Below, in pieces: positions 15,109-28,229 of a DNA stretch of 64,000 bases. Source of the DNA: Solea solea (lineage: Eukaryota > Chordata > Actinopteri > Pleuronectiformes > Soleidae); assembly GCF_958295425.1 (NCBI RefSeq), contig NC_081145.1, positions 1 through 64,000 on the forward strand. The letters are read 5' to 3'. The translations under genes were made by a program, and so were the position numbers. Each line of letters begins with the position of its first letter. Position 1 is the stretch's first letter. Under the pieces are notes generated by a model, which was given only the letters and a program-made list of their open reading frames with translations, was not told the origin of the DNA and searched no databases.

Positions 15109-15667
15109 CCCCGGGCCCCCCGGGCCATCAAACCCCCGGGCCATCAAACTGTACAACTCCTCACTGGGGGGGAGGAGGGCAAACAAGCAAACAAAAAATA
15201 AAAAAAACGGTACGAACTAAACAAACAACAACCACAACAATAACATAATGTGCAATAAAACCATAGACATGTGCAATAAAACCCTGGGCATTATGGGGTA
15301 ACTCTAGGTGTGTGTGTACCTATACCTATGTGTGTGTGTATATATATATATATATGTGTGTATATGTATGTATGTATGTGTATGTATGCATATATATGTA
15401 TATGTGTATGTATATGTATGTATGTGTGCGTATGTATGCATGTATCTGTGTATGTATGTATGTATATATATATATATATATACATTGGTTGTGTGTATGT
15501 GGGTATACATACATATATATAGCATGGGTCACTTTCATTTTTATTTTTATATTTTTATTTTTATTCTTATCTTATTTTATTCTATTCTCTATTTTTAACA
15601 GTGCTGTGTATGGATGCTGGAGCTGTTAATTTCCCCGAGGGAACCTCCCAAAGGGATTAATAAAGTC

Positions 15668-15702
<35 letters not shown>
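15109..15702 (+). mobile_element. 5'-truncated LINE 3' end, copy 2 (amplified with satellite)
   Basis: Same insert, same insertion base and same flanks as 10,124-10,705, starting 4,985 bp later and 12 bp longer. The difference that I can see is extra TATG/TA units in the internal microsatellite (15,308-15,522). Identical junctions imply one retrotransposition followed by segmental amplification, not two insertions. Confidence 0.75.
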
Positions 15703-16670
15703 AAATAGAAAAACACATCCAAACAGTGAAATCATTGCAAAATCAAACACTGAAGTTACAGAAGTATATCTTATAAGATGTTAACTTTATTTGTGAGGTT
15801 TATGTTATGGGACAGTAGAAAATTGAAAAAAACAGAAAACAGCCGTATACTTGCTGAATGCGCACAAAAACAGACACAAATAGAAAAACACATCCAAACA
15901 GTGAAATCATTGCAAAATCAAACACTGAGGTTACAGAAGTATATCTTATAAGATGTTAACTTTATTTGTGAGGTTTATGTTATGGGACAGTAGAAAATTG
16001 AAAACAATCAGAAAACAGCCATATACTTGCTGAATGCGCACAAAAACAGACACAAATAGAAAAACACATCCAAACAGTGAAATCATTGCAAAATCAAACA
16101 CTGAGGTTACAGAAGTATATCTTATAAGATGTTTACTTTATTTGTGAGGTTTATGTTATGGGACAGTAGAAAATTGAAAAAAATCAGAAAACAGCCGTAT
16201 ACTTGCTGAATGCGCACAAAAACAGACACAAATAGAAAAACACCTCCAAACAGTGAAATCATTGCAAAATCAAACACTGAGGATAAATAACTATATCTTA
16301 TAAGATGTTAACTTTATTTGTGAGGTTTATGTTATGGGACAATAGAAAATTGAAAAAAATCAGAAAACAGCCGTATACTTGCTGAATGTGCACAACAAAA
16401 GACACAAATAGAAAAACACATCCAAAAAGTGAAATCATTGCAAAATCAAACACTGAAGGCATATAACTATATCTTATAAGATTTTAACTTTATTTGTGAG
16501 GTTTGTGTTATAGGACAATAGAAAATTGAAAAAAATCAGAAAACAGCCGTATACTTGCTGAATGTGCACAAAAACAGACACAAATAGAAAAACACATCCA
16601 AACAGTGAAATCATTGCAAAATCAAACACTGAAGACATATAACTATAACTTCTAAGATTTTAACTTTATT
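15703..16670 (+). repeat. Type I satellite, terminal 5.5 monomers
   Basis: Last type I monomers before the family switch. They drift at the end: CACCTCCAAACAG, GTTTGTGTTATAGGAC, and GAAGACATATAACTATAACTTCTAAG in the final one. Array-edge monomers commonly diverge this way. Confidence 0.93.
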
Positions 16671-19600
16671 TGTGAGGTTTATGTTATGGGACAGCAGAAA
16701 AATGAAAAAAATCCGGAAACAGCCTTATCTCAGCTGAATGCGCACACAAACAGATACTTGTAGAAAAACACATCCCAACAGTGAAATCATTGCAAAATTA
16801 AACACTGAGGGTAAAGAAGTATATCTTATAAGATGTTAACTTCATTTGTGAGGTTAATGTCATGGGACAGCAGAAAAATTAAAAAAATCCGTAAACAGCC
16901 TTATCTCAGCTGAATGCGCACACAAACAGATACTTGTAGAAAAACACATCCCAACAGTGAAATCATTGCAAAATTAAACACTGAGGGTAAAGAAGTATAT
17001 CTTATAAGATGTTAAGTTCATTTGTTAGGTTTATATTATGGGAAAGTAGAAAAATGAAAAAAATCCGAAAACAGCCTTATCTCAGCTGAATGCGCACACA
17101 AACAGACACTTGTAGAAAAATACATCCCAACAGTGAAATCATTGCAAAATCAAACACTGAGGGTACAGAACTAAATCTTTTAAGATGTTAACTTCATTTG
17201 TGAGGTTTATGTTATGGGACAGCAGAAAAATTAAAAAAATCCGGAAACAGCCTTATCTCAGCTGAATGCGCACACAAACAGACACCAATAGAAAAACACA
17301 TCCAAACAGTGAAATCTTTGCAAAATTAAACACTGAGGGTAAAGAAGTATATCTTATAAGATGTTAAGTTCATTTGTTAGGTTTATATTATGGGAAAGTA
17401 GAAAAATGAAAAAAATCCGAAAACAGCCTTATCTCAGCTGTATGCGCACACAAACAGACACCAATAGAAAAACACATCCAAACAGTGAAATCTTTGCAAA
17501 ATTAAACACTGAGGGTAAAGAAGTATATCTTATAAGATGTTAACTTCATTTGTTAGGTTTATATTATGGGAAAGTAGAAAAATGAAAAAAATCCGAAAAC
17601 AGCCTTATCTCAGCTGTATGCGCACACAAACAGACACCAATAGAAAAACACATCCAAACAGTGAAATCAATGCAAAATCAAACAGTGAGTGTACGGAACT
17701 AAATCTTTTAAGATGTTAACTTCATTTGTGAGGTTTATGTTATGGGACAGCAGAAAAATTTAAAAAATCCGTAAACAGCCTTATCTCAGCTGAATGCGCA
17801 CACAAACAGACACCAATAGAAAAACACATCCAAACAGTGAAATCTTTGCAAAATTAAACACTGAGGGTAAAGAAGTATATCTTATAAGATGTTAAGTTCA
17901 TTTGTTAGGTTTATATTATGGGAAAGTAGAAAAATGAAAAAATTTCGAAAATAGCCTTATCTCAGCTCAATGGGGCACAAACAGACACTTGTAGAAAAAC
18001 ACATCCAAACAGTGAAATCATTGCAAAATCAAACAGTGAGTGTACAGAACTAAATATTTTAAGATGTTAAGTTCATTTGTTAGGTTTATATTATGGGAAA
18101 GTAGAAAAATGAAAAAAATCCGAAAACAGCCTTATCTCAGCTGAATGCGCACACAAACAGACACCAATAGAAAAACACATCCCAACAGTGAAATCTTTGC
18201 AAAATCAAACACTGAGGGTACAGAACTAAATATTTTAAGATGTTAACTTCGTTTGTGAGGTTTATGTTATGGGACAGCAGAAAAATTTAAAAAATCCGGA
18301 AACAGCCTTATCTCAGCTGAATGCGCACACAAACAGACACCAATAGAAAAACACATCCAAACAGTGAAATCTTTGGAAAATTAAACACTGAGGGTAAAGA
18401 AGTATATCTTATAAGATGTTAAGTTCATTTGTTAGGTTTATATTATGGGAAAGTAGAAAAATGAAAAAAATCCGAAAACATCCTTATCTCAGCTGTATGC
18501 GCACACAAACAGACACCAATAGAAAAACACATCCAAACAGTGAAATCAATGCAAAATCAAACAGTGAGTGTACAGAACTAAATCTTTTAAGAAGTTAACT
18601 TCATTTGTGAGGTTTATGTTATGGGACAGCAGAAAAATTAAAAAAATCCGTAAACAGCCTTATCTCAGCTGAATGCGCACACAAACAGACACTTGTAGAA
18701 AAACACATCCCAACAGTGAAACCATTGCAAAATCAAACACTGAGGGTACAGAACTAAATATTTTAAGATGTTAACTTCATTTGTGAGGTTTATGTTATGG
18801 GACAGCAGAAAAATGAAAAAAATCCGGAAACAGCCTTATCTCAGCTGAATGCGCACACAAACAGACTTCAATAGAAAAACACATCCAAACAGTGAAATCT
18901 TTGCAAAATTAAACACTGAGGGTAAAGAAGTATATCTTATAAGATGTTAAGTTCATTTGATAGGTTTATATTATGGGAAAGTAGAAAAATGAAAAAAATC
19001 CGAAAACAGCCTTATCTCAGCTGTATGCGCACACAAACAGACACCAATAGAAAAACACATCCAAACAGTGAAATCAATGCAAAATCAAACAGTGAGTGTA
19101 CAGAACTAAATCTTTTAAGAAGTTATCTTCATTTGTGAGGTTTATGTTATGGGACAGCAGAAAAATTAAAAAAATCCGTAAACAGCCTTATCTCAGCTGA
19201 ATGCGCACACAAACAGACACTTGTAGAAAAACACATCCAAACAGTGAAATCTTTGCAAAATTAAACACTGAGGGTAAAGAAGTATATCTTATAAGATGTT
19301 AAGTTAATTTGATAGGTTTATATTATGGGAAAGTAGAAAAATGAAAAAAATCCGAAAACAGCCTTATCTCAGCTGTATGCGCACACAAACAGACACCAAT
19401 AGAAAAACACATCCAAACAGTGAAACCATTGCAAAATCAAACACTGAGGGTACAGAACTAAATATTTTAAGATGTTAACTTCATTTGTGAGGTTTATGTT
19501 AAGGGACAGCAGAAAAATGAAAAAAATCCGTAAACAGCCTTATCTCAGCTGAATGCGCACACAAACAGACTTCAATAGAAAAACACATCCAAACAGTGAA

Positions 19601-22600
19601 ATCTTTGCAAAATTAAACACTGAGGGTAAAGAAGTATATCTTATAAGATGTTAAGTTCATTTGTTAGGTTTATATTATGGGAAAGTAGAAAAATGAAAAA
19701 AATCCGAAAACAGCCTTATCTCAGCTGAATGCGCACACAAACAGACACTAGTAGAAACACACATCCAAACAGTGAAATCATTGCAAAATCAAACAGTGAG
19801 TGTACAGAACTAAATCTTTTAAGATGTTAACTTCATTTGTGAGGTTTATGTTATGGGACAGCAGAAAAATGAAAAAAATCCGGAAACAGCCTTATCTCAG
19901 CTGAATGCGCACACAAAACAGACACCAATAGAAAAACACATCCAAACAGTGAAATCATTGCGAAATCAAACAGTGAGTGTACAGAACTAAATATTTTTAA
20001 GATGTTAACTTCATTTGTGAGGTTTATGTTATGGGACAGCAGAAAAATGAAAAAAATCCATAAACAGCCTTATCTCAGCTGAATGCCCACACAAACAGAC
20101 ACCAATAGAAAAGCACATCCAAACAGTGAAATATTTGCAAAATTAAACACTGAGGGTAAAGAAGTATATCTTATAAGATGTTAAGTTCATTTGTTAGGTT
20201 TATATTATGGGAAAGTAGAAAAATGAAAAAAATCCGAAAACAGCCTTATCTCAGCTGAATGCGCACACAAACAGACACTTGTAGAAAAACACATCCAAAC
20301 AGTGAAATCAATGCAAAATCAAACAGTGAGTGTACAGAACTAAATCTTTTAAGAAGTTAACTTCATTTGTGAGGTTTATGTTATGGGACAGCAGAAAAAT
20401 GAAAAAAATCCGTAAACAGCCTTATCTCAGCTGAATGCGCACACAAACAGACTTCAATAGAAAAACACATCCAAACAGTGAAATCTTTGCAAAATTAAAC
20501 ACTGAGGGTAAAGAAGTATATCTTATAAGATGTTAAGTTCATTTGTTAGGTTTATATTATGGGAAAGTAGAAAAATGAAAAAAATCCGAAAACAGCCTTA
20601 TCTCAGCTGTATGCGCACACAAACAGACACCAATAGAAAAACACATCCAAACAGTGAAATCATTGCAAAATCAAACAGTGAGTGTACAGAACTAAATCTT
20701 TTAAGATGTTAACTTCATTTGTGAGGTTTATGTTATGGGACAGCAGAAAAATTTAAAAAATCCGGAAACAGCCTTATCTCAGCTGAATGCGCACACAAAA
20801 CAGATACTTGTAGAAAAACACATCCCAACAGTGAAATCATTGCAAAATCAAACACTGAGGGTACAGAACTAAATATTTTAAGATGTTAACTTCGTTTGTG
20901 AGGTTTATGTTATGGGACAGCAGAAAAATTTAAAAAATCCGGAAACAGCCTCATCTCAGCTGAATGAGCACACAAACAGACACCAATAGAAAAACACATC
21001 CAAACAGTGAAATCTTTGCAAAATTAAACACTGAGGGTAAAGAAGTATATCTTATAAGATGTTAAGTTCATTTGTTAGGTTTATATTATGGGAAAGTAGA
21101 AAAATGAAAAAAATCCGAAAACAGCCTTATCTCAGCTGTATGCGCACACAAACAGACACCAATAGAAAAACACATCCAAACAGTGAAATCAATGCAAAAT
21201 CAAACAGTGAGTGTACAGAACTAAATCTTTTAAGAAGTTAACTTCATTTGTGAGGTTTATGTTATGGGACAGCAGAAAATTTAAAAAAATCCGTAAACAG
21301 CCTTATCTCAGCTGAATGCGCACACAAACAGACACTTGTAGAAAAACACATCCCAACAGTGAAACCATTGCAAAATCAAACACTGAGGGTACAGAACTAA
21401 ATATTTTAAGATGTTAACTTCATTTGTGAGGTTTATGTTAAGGGACAGCAGAAAAATGAAAAAAATCCGTAAACAGCCTTATCTCAGCTGAATGCGCACA
21501 CAAACAGACTTCAATAGAAAAACACATCCAAACAGTGAAATCTTTGCAAAATTAAACACTGAGGGTAAAGAAGTATATCTTATAAGATGTTAAGTTCATT
21601 TGTTAGGTTTATATTATGGGAAAGTAGAAAAATGAAAAAAATCCGAAAACAGCCTTATCTCAGCTGAATGCGCACACAAACAGACACTAGTAGAAACACA
21701 CATCCAAACAGTGAAATCATTGCAAAATCAAACAGTGAGTGTACAGAACTAAATCTTTTAAGATGTTAACTTCATTTGTGAGGTTTATGTTAAGGGACAG
21801 CAGAAAAATTAAAAAAATCCGTAAACAGCCTTATCTCAGCTGAATGCGCACACAAGCAGACACTTGTAGAAAAACACATCCCAACAGTGAAATCAATGCA
21901 AAATCAAACAGTAAGGGTACAGAACTAAATATTTTAAGATGTTAACTTCATTTGTGAGGTTTATGTTATGGGACAGCAGAAAAATGAAAAAAATCCATAA
22001 ACAGCCTTATCTCAGCTGAATGCGCACACAAGCAGACACTTGTAGAAAAACACATCCCAACAGTGAAATCAATGCAAAATCAAACAGTAAGGGTACAGAA
22101 CTAAATATTTTAAGATGTTAACTTCATTTGTGAGGTTTATGTTATGGGACAGCAGAAAAATGAAAAAAATCTATAAACAGCCTTATCTCAGCTGAATGCG
22201 CACACAAAACAGACACCAATAGAAAAACACATCCAAACAGTGAAATCATTGCGAAATCAAACAGTGAGTGTACAGAACTAAATCTTTTTAAGATGTTAAC
22301 TTCATTTGTGAGGTTTATGTTATGGGACAGCAGAAAAATTAAAAAAATCCGTAAACAGCCTTATCTCAGCTGAATGCGCACACAAACAGACACTTGTAGA
22401 AAAACACATCCCAACAGTGAAACCATTGCAAAATCAAACACTGAGGGTACAGAACTAAATATTTTAAGATGTTAACTTCATTTGTGAGGTTTATGTTATG
22501 GGACAGCAGAAAAATGAAAAAAATCCGTAAACAGCCTTATCTCAGCTGAATGCGCACACAAACAGACTTCAATAGAAAAACACATCCAAACAGTGAAATC

Positions 22601-23348
22601 TTTGCAAAATTAAACACTGAGGGTAAAGAAGTATATCTTATAAGATGTTAAGTTCATTTGTTAGGTTTATATTATGGGAAAGTAGAAAACTGAAAAAAAT
22701 CCGAAAACAGCCTTATCTCAGCTGTATGCGCACACAAACAGACACCAATAGAAAAACACATCCAAACAGTGAAATCAATGCAAAATCAAACAGTGAGTGT
22801 ACAGAACTAAATCTTTTAAGATGTTAACTTCATTTGTGAGGTTTATGTTATGGGACAGCAGAAAAATTAAAAAGATCCGGAAACAGCCTTATCTCAGCTG
22901 AATGCGCACACAAACAGACACTTGTAGAAAAACACATCCCAACAGTGAAACCATTGCAAAATCAAACACTGAGGGTACAGAACTAAATATTTTAAGATGT
23001 TAACTTCATTTGTGAGGTTTATGTTATGGGACAGCAGAAAAATGAAAAAAATCCGTAAACAGCCTTATCTCAGCTGAATGCGCACACAAACAGACTTCAA
23101 TAGAAAAACACATCCAAACAGTGAAATCAATGCAAAATCAAACAGTGAGTGTACAGAACTAAATCTTTTAAGATGTGAACTTCATTTGTGAGGTTAATAT
23201 TATGGGACAGCAGAAAAATTAAAAAAAATCCGGAAACAGCCATATCTCAGCAGAATGCGCTTACAAACAGACACCAATAGAAAAACACATCCGTGAAATC
23301 ATTGCAAAATCAAACACTGAGAGTACAGAAGTATATCTTATAAGATGT
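16671..23348 (+). repeat. Type II satellite array, diverged 176-bp monomer (about 38 copies)
   Basis: Same 176-bp backbone as type I but with fixed differences: GACAGCAGAAAAATGAAAAA or GGAAAGTAGAAAAATG, AATCCGGAAACAGCCTTATC, TCAGCTGAATGCGCACACAA, and CATCCCAACAG or CATCCAAACAG, with tails GGGTAAAGAAGTATATC or GGTACAGAACTAAAT. Monomers with CTGTATGCGC instead of CTGAATGCGC lose a stop and show 60-codon open frames (17,361, 17,537, 18,416, 18,944, 20,530, 21,059, 22,645). Because 176 is not a multiple of 3 these frames cannot run on, so they are not genes. Their spacing of 2,114-2,115 bp (18,416/20,530/22,645 and 18,944/21,059) suggests a 12-monomer higher-order period. The last monomer (from ~23,175) is a special form lacking part of the CATCCAAACAG segment; it precedes every captured block. 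Confidence 0.95.
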
Positions 23349-23469
23349 ACATTTCATTTGTTCAGTTAACTGTATGGTTATTTGTCATAATCAAACTTCA
23401 AAAAAATATTTCTACAATGTTTTTTTCAACAAATGTTGCTTTCACAGCACACATTATTGTTGTAATCAT

Positions 23470-23560
23470 ATCATTATTATTAATATTATTATTATTATCG
23501 CTGTTAATATTATTATTGTTATCATCACCATCATTATATTTATATCATTAATACATTGAC
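23470..23560. repeat. ATT-rich microsatellite
   Basis: Degenerate (ATT)n/(TTATTA)n with interspersed CATC. It is present in all four block copies, and is the insertion site of the retroposon in copy 3. The I/L/V-rich open frames here are microsatellite translations. Confidence 0.9.
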
Positions 23561-24338
23561 ATTATATTAACATAAAAAAAAAAAAACTCGCGCACTCATT
23601 CTATTGGGAACAATGACATGATGATGCTGTAGGGCCACCTTCAGCATTCGCTTCCGATTTTCATTAAGTTTCGATTCCACCTTAAAAAAAATGCACGTTT
23701 CGGCCAGTAGGGAGAAGTGCAAATTCAGGAATGGTTGCAATAGAATTCAGTCAGCATTCATATTTGAGATGGACTTTCTCCTATAGTCCAAAGTAGATAT
23801 GGACATATAGGGGATCACTGGAAAAATAAGGAGCTGTAGCATGCAAAGCAGGTGACATATTTCATGTGAAATCATATTAGGCCACTAGAGGGCAGTGCAA
23901 AGTCACAAATTGTTGCAAAATAATTGTCAAAATCTTGACTTTTGAGCTTGATTTTCTCCAAAATTCTCAAACCAGGAAAATTCATCACAAATACCCGATC
24001 ACGATATGACAATATCAAAATTCTAAGATCATATCTTGTCTCATGTCATGATATAGCTATAATATTGTCATGCCTTCCTCATCATAGTTCACATTCCATT
24101 TGTCAGAGATAAAATATGAATCCATAACCCATTTTGAGAGGCAGGTTCTCATAAGGTTGGGATGTGTCAACTATTTGGGTTGCCACTAGACTCCCTTGTT
24201 TAAATGTAGGAGTTTAGTATTTTGGGCAACACCATGTTAGTTTTGGAAACCAGAAACAACCATAGTTATAAGAGAAGGGATGGATACTGATAGCTTGTCC
24301 ACTACAAATCCACCTATAACTGCAACTTTGCAAACATG

Positions 24339-24379
24339 AAATGCAGAGCTGTCAATCACACACTGACAGCTCTGCATTT
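24339..24379. repeat. Perfect inverted repeat, 16-bp stem, 9-nt loop (block copy 1)
   Basis: AAATGCAGAGCTGTCA, loop ATCACACAC, then the exact reverse complement. Conserved in the other copies at 29,563-29,603, 32,352-32,392 and 34,824-34,864. In copies 2 and 3 the block ends about 20 bp beyond this hairpin. Confidence 0.95.
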
Positions 24380-25322
24380 AAATGTAAAATTAAATTTACA
24401 TTGTGGACATGCAGCTCTACTGAAGAGGAACTAAGACCATAAACCCTTTAGAACAATGTATGCAGGGCACCAGACTAACTTTTTACTAGGAGCACAGTAG
24501 CCCCCCCTATAACTGAATGTTTTAGGAGAGCAAGCAGAACATTTAGGGGCGCACACCTTAAACATTTCCTCTCATTTTCACTGTATTACTGATCAATACT
24601 CCGATAATAATTGAATAAATTGCAATGTGCTGTTTAGAATTCCCAGTGAATTTTTATTGTGCACTTGTTTGTTAAAGAATAACATCACATAAGAGACATT
24701 AAGTGTACATAAAATACCATCACTGTCACTACAGTACAATTATTAACTAGAAGTGGCCCGGTACTGTCCAGTACACAGAAACGGCACTTTTATTTGTGTA
24801 CTGGCACATTTCACAAGATGCCGGTAATCTCTTATCAGTCCACTTGATTATGGTCCAGAGCAATAATGTCTCAGGGTACACTATGTGACGTTCACCTGTT
24901 CTCGCAAAAGTCAAAGTGTTTATTCCTTGAGTTTGGAGTTTTTATTTTCTATCTAATCTCTATCTGGAAGACGACCGCTGTGGCGACCATCATCATGCTT
25001 CAAAAGCATGAGTTAGCTCATCCACACACTCATACTTTCTGATATAATAAAAATAAACATGGAGCTGGCAAGTTGAGGCTTGAAAATATCAGAGGAAGAT
25101 GCACAGAAGGGATTAAGCTGGGCAATAGCCCGGTATCCTGGACTCTTGCTCAAAAATTAATAAATTGATAAAGTTGAACCTGAATTTTCCTTAACACTAA
25201 AACAAGGCCAGACCAAAAGTTTCACTCCCAGGGCTGGAGTATGCCAGGTGTAATATTATTAGATATTAATGTAGATGTGATGCAATAATTTGATGCACAA
25301 GCCTGTTTTCTTTGTGTATTAC

Positions 25323-25415
25323 CTTAATGACTCTGTCCTGGCAGTGCTGGATGATCTTACACAGCTCCTCTGTACCCTGAGACTCGAGACTCTGATGAAG
25401 GATCTGCTCAAACAT
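25323..25415 (-). pseudogene. Duplicated 31-codon host exon stranded in satellite
   Basis: Appears identical to the 93-nt minus-strand exon at 35,807-35,899, with the same splice sites (acceptor TTTTACTAG upstream, donor GTAATA downstream). Its peptide begins MFEQILHQS and ends CQDRVIK. The partner exon (36,324-36,479) is not duplicated with it, because the captured block stops first. It is therefore an orphan exon surrounded by satellite. The reading frame is intact, but no neighbouring exon is visible to splice to. Confidence 0.6.
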
Positions 25416-25683
25416 CTAGTAAAACACAATTTGTAGTTTTGTACCTAACTTTGTGACATACATGCATGTAACACCAGACAAACTGACTCATATAGGAATA
25501 TCCCATGAAATAATGTGATAATGTTATTTATCACATGTGGACCCAGGTCCATAGTCTGTATTGTGGCATGTTTAACTGTTTAACTGTCCACTGAGTTATC
25601 AAACCGCCAAAAGATGTTCGCCTTTAGTTCTACTGTGTCCTTGATCAATGCCACAGTCAGAACCTCATCATTCAACTATTTGA

Positions 25684-27127
25684 AATCAATGCAAAATCAA
25701 ACAGTGAGTGTACAGAACTAAATCTTTTAAGATGTTAACTTCATTTGTGAGGTTTATGTTATGGGACAGCAGAAAAATTAAAAAAATCCGTAAACAGCCT
25801 TATCTCAGCTGAAGCAGACACTTGTAGAAAAACACATCCCAACAGTGAAATCAATGCAAAATCAAACAGTAAGGGTACAGAACTAAATATTTTAAGATGT
25901 TAACTTCATTTGTGAGGTTTATGTTATGGGAAAGTAGAAAAATGAAAAAAATCCGAAAACAGCCTTATCTCAGCTGTATGCGCACACAAACAGACACCAA
26001 TAGAAAAACACATCCAAACAGTGAAATCAATGCAAAATCAAACAGTGAGTGTACAGAACTAAATCTTTTAAGATGTTAACTTCATTTGTGAGGTTTATGT
26101 TATGGGACAGCAGAAAAATTAAAAAAATCCGTAAACAGCCTTATCTCAGCTGAATGCGCACACAAACAGACACCAATAGAATAACACATCCAAACAGTGA
26201 AATCTTTGCAAAATTAAACACTGAGGGTAAAGAAGTATATCTTATAAGATGTTAAGTTCATTTGTTAGGTTTATATTATGGGAAAGTAGAAAAATGAAAA
26301 AAATCCGAAAACAGCCTTAACTCAGCTGAATGCGCACACAAACAGACACTTGTAGAAAAACACATCCAAACAGTGAAATCATTGCAAAATCAAACACTGA
26401 GGGTACAGAACTAAATCTTTTAAGATGTTAACTTCATTTGTGAGGTTTATGTTATGGGACAGCAGAAAAATTTAAAAAATCCGGAAACAGCCTTATCTCA
26501 GCTGAATGCGCACACAAACAGACACCAATAGAAAAACACATCCAAACAGTGAAATCTTTGCAAAATTAAACACTGAGGGTAAAGAAGTATATCTTATAAT
26601 ATGTTAAGTTCATTTGTTAGGTTTATATTATGGGAAAGTAGAAAAATGAAAAAAATCCGGAAACAGCCTTATCTCAGCTGAATGCGCACACAAACAGACA
26701 CTAGTAGAAACACACATCCAAATAGTGAAATCATTGCAAAATCAAACAGTGAGTGTACAGAACTAAATATTTTAAGATGTTAACTTCATTTGTGAGGTTT
26801 ATGTTAAGGGACAGCAGAAAAATTTAAAAAATCCGGAAGAGCCTTATCTCAGCTGAATGCGCACACAAACAGACACCAATAGAAAAACACATCCCAACAG
26901 TTAAATCTTTGCAAAATCAAACAGTGAGTGTACAGAACTAAATCTTTTAAGATGTGAACTTCATTTGTGAGGTTAATATTATGGGACAGCAGAAAAATTT
27001 AAAAAAATCCGGAAACAGCCATATCTCAGCAGAATGCGCTTACAAACAGACACCAATAGAAAAACACATCCGTGAAATCATTGCAAAATCAAACACTGAG
27101 AGTACAGAAGTATATCTTATAAGATGT
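25684..27127 (+). repeat. Type II satellite, about 8 monomers (between block copies 1 and 2)
   Basis: 176-bp type II monomers. The second is shortened: GCTGAAGCAGACACTTG, with ATGCGCACACAAA missing; the same deletion recurs near 29,716. It ends with the special monomer (GGTTAATATTATGGG, AGCAGAATGCGCTTAC) that leads into the next block copy. Confidence 0.93.
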
Positions 27128-27744
27128 ACATTTCATTTGTTCAGTTAACTGTATGGTTATTTGTCATAATCAAACTTCAAAAAAATATTTCTACACTGTT
27201 TTTTTCAACAAATGTTGCTTTCACAGCACACATTATTGTTGTAATCATATCATTATTATTAATATTATTATTATTATCGCTGTTAATATTATTATTGTTA
27301 TCATCACCATCATTATATTTATATCATTAATACATTGACATTATATTAACATAAAAAAAACAAAAACTCGCGCACTCATTCTATTGGGAACAATGACATG
27401 ATGATGCTGTAGGGCCACCTTCAGCATTCGCTTCCGATTTTCATTAAAGGGGACATATTACGCAAAATCAACTTTTTAACCATTTTAATACTTATATTTG
27501 GGACTCTGGGGGCCCTACCAGTCACCAAAGTGTGGAAAAAGAATACTCCGTCATGTTTTCGTGGTTCCCCTTAGTGTAAGTATAGGCGATAAAACACTCG
27601 ATGTTGAATTCCCTGCGCTTATGACGTCATAATGCGCATTTCACCGCGAATGTTACCGCCCCACCAGTAAGTTTACTTCGAGAGCTCCACCTTAGCTCCA
27701 CCTTGTCCCTGCGAGAGTGCAGGCGAGGGAGGAAGAGCGGTATT

Positions 27745-27960
27745 ATGTCAACGCGGAGGGACAAGTGTGCTGTTGGTGGCTGCACAGTGGAGCACAGTGT
27801 TTTACACAAACTTCCACAGAGGATTTTATATATGAAGCTAATGTGCCGGATAAAGTCAGCAAACGTGTGTTCGTGTGTTCGCACTAGACTGCGGCCAGCG
27901 GTCGCCGTATTTAGTCAGGGGACGTATTTCACCGACGTACAAACACACACACGTTGTTAA
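27745..27960 (+). pseudogene. THAP-like N-terminal fragment inside TTAA element
   Basis: From the ATG at 27,745 the frame reads MSTRRDKCAVGGC, then HSVLHKLPQ. A Cys-x3-Cys pair soon after Met, followed by an HxLP/FP-type element, is the usual start of a THAP zinc finger. The expected downstream tryptophan and C-x2-H are not clear, and the frame ends at 72 codons in low-complexity residues, so the domain is incomplete. The same frame is open upstream to 27,703. It could be the first exon of an internally deleted transposase. The identification is tentative. Confidence 0.4.
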
Positions 27961-28229
27961 GAAAAGGTCACATAGATCTCATAACTGACCATTCTGACAC
28001 GTCCTAATTAAAAATATTTGTTCAGTACGTCCTCCATGACCGGAGCACAGACTCAGTCTGATACAATCACATATACAGCGGCCGCTCGCCACTGGCGATC
28101 AGCGGTGCTGCACTCTCTGTGCAGAGGTGCTGCACTCTCTGTGAAAATCAGCTGATCGCCACCGCTGATCGCCAGCGGCGAGCCGCCTAAACGGCCGCTG
28201 TATGCGACTGATCGCCAGCTCCGGTGCAG

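Larger units (their letters stand above)
23349..25683. repeat. Captured non-satellite block, copy 1 (longest of the stranded copies)
   Basis: About 2.33 kb without satellite similarity, matching 33,837-36,170 almost base for base. It contains an ATT-rich microsatellite, a 16-bp-stem hairpin at 24,339-24,379 and a copy of a host exon at 25,323-25,415. It ends at CAACTATTTGA, where satellite (TGAAATCAATGC) resumes with a shared TGA. Small differences from copies 2-4 (for example CTACAATG for CTACACTG, and GACTCCCTTG for GACTCCCCTG) make it the most diverged copy. Confidence 0.9.

Noticed and set aside
1..16670. CRISPR array, because of regular direct repeats
   Set aside because: Units are contiguous 176-bp monomers without unique spacers; the genome is eukaryotic and no cas genes are present.
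17361..22827. Repeated 60-codon open frames (MLSSFVRFILWESRK type) in type II satellite as a gene family
   Set aside because: They arise wherever one stop is lost in a 176-bp monomer; 176 is not a multiple of 3, so frames cannot extend, and there are no gene signals.
16671..23348. CENP-B box in the satellite (TTCGTTTGTGAGG variants near 18,248 and 20,892)
   Set aside because: Does not fit the NTTCGNNNNANNCGGGN pattern at the required A and CGGG positions.
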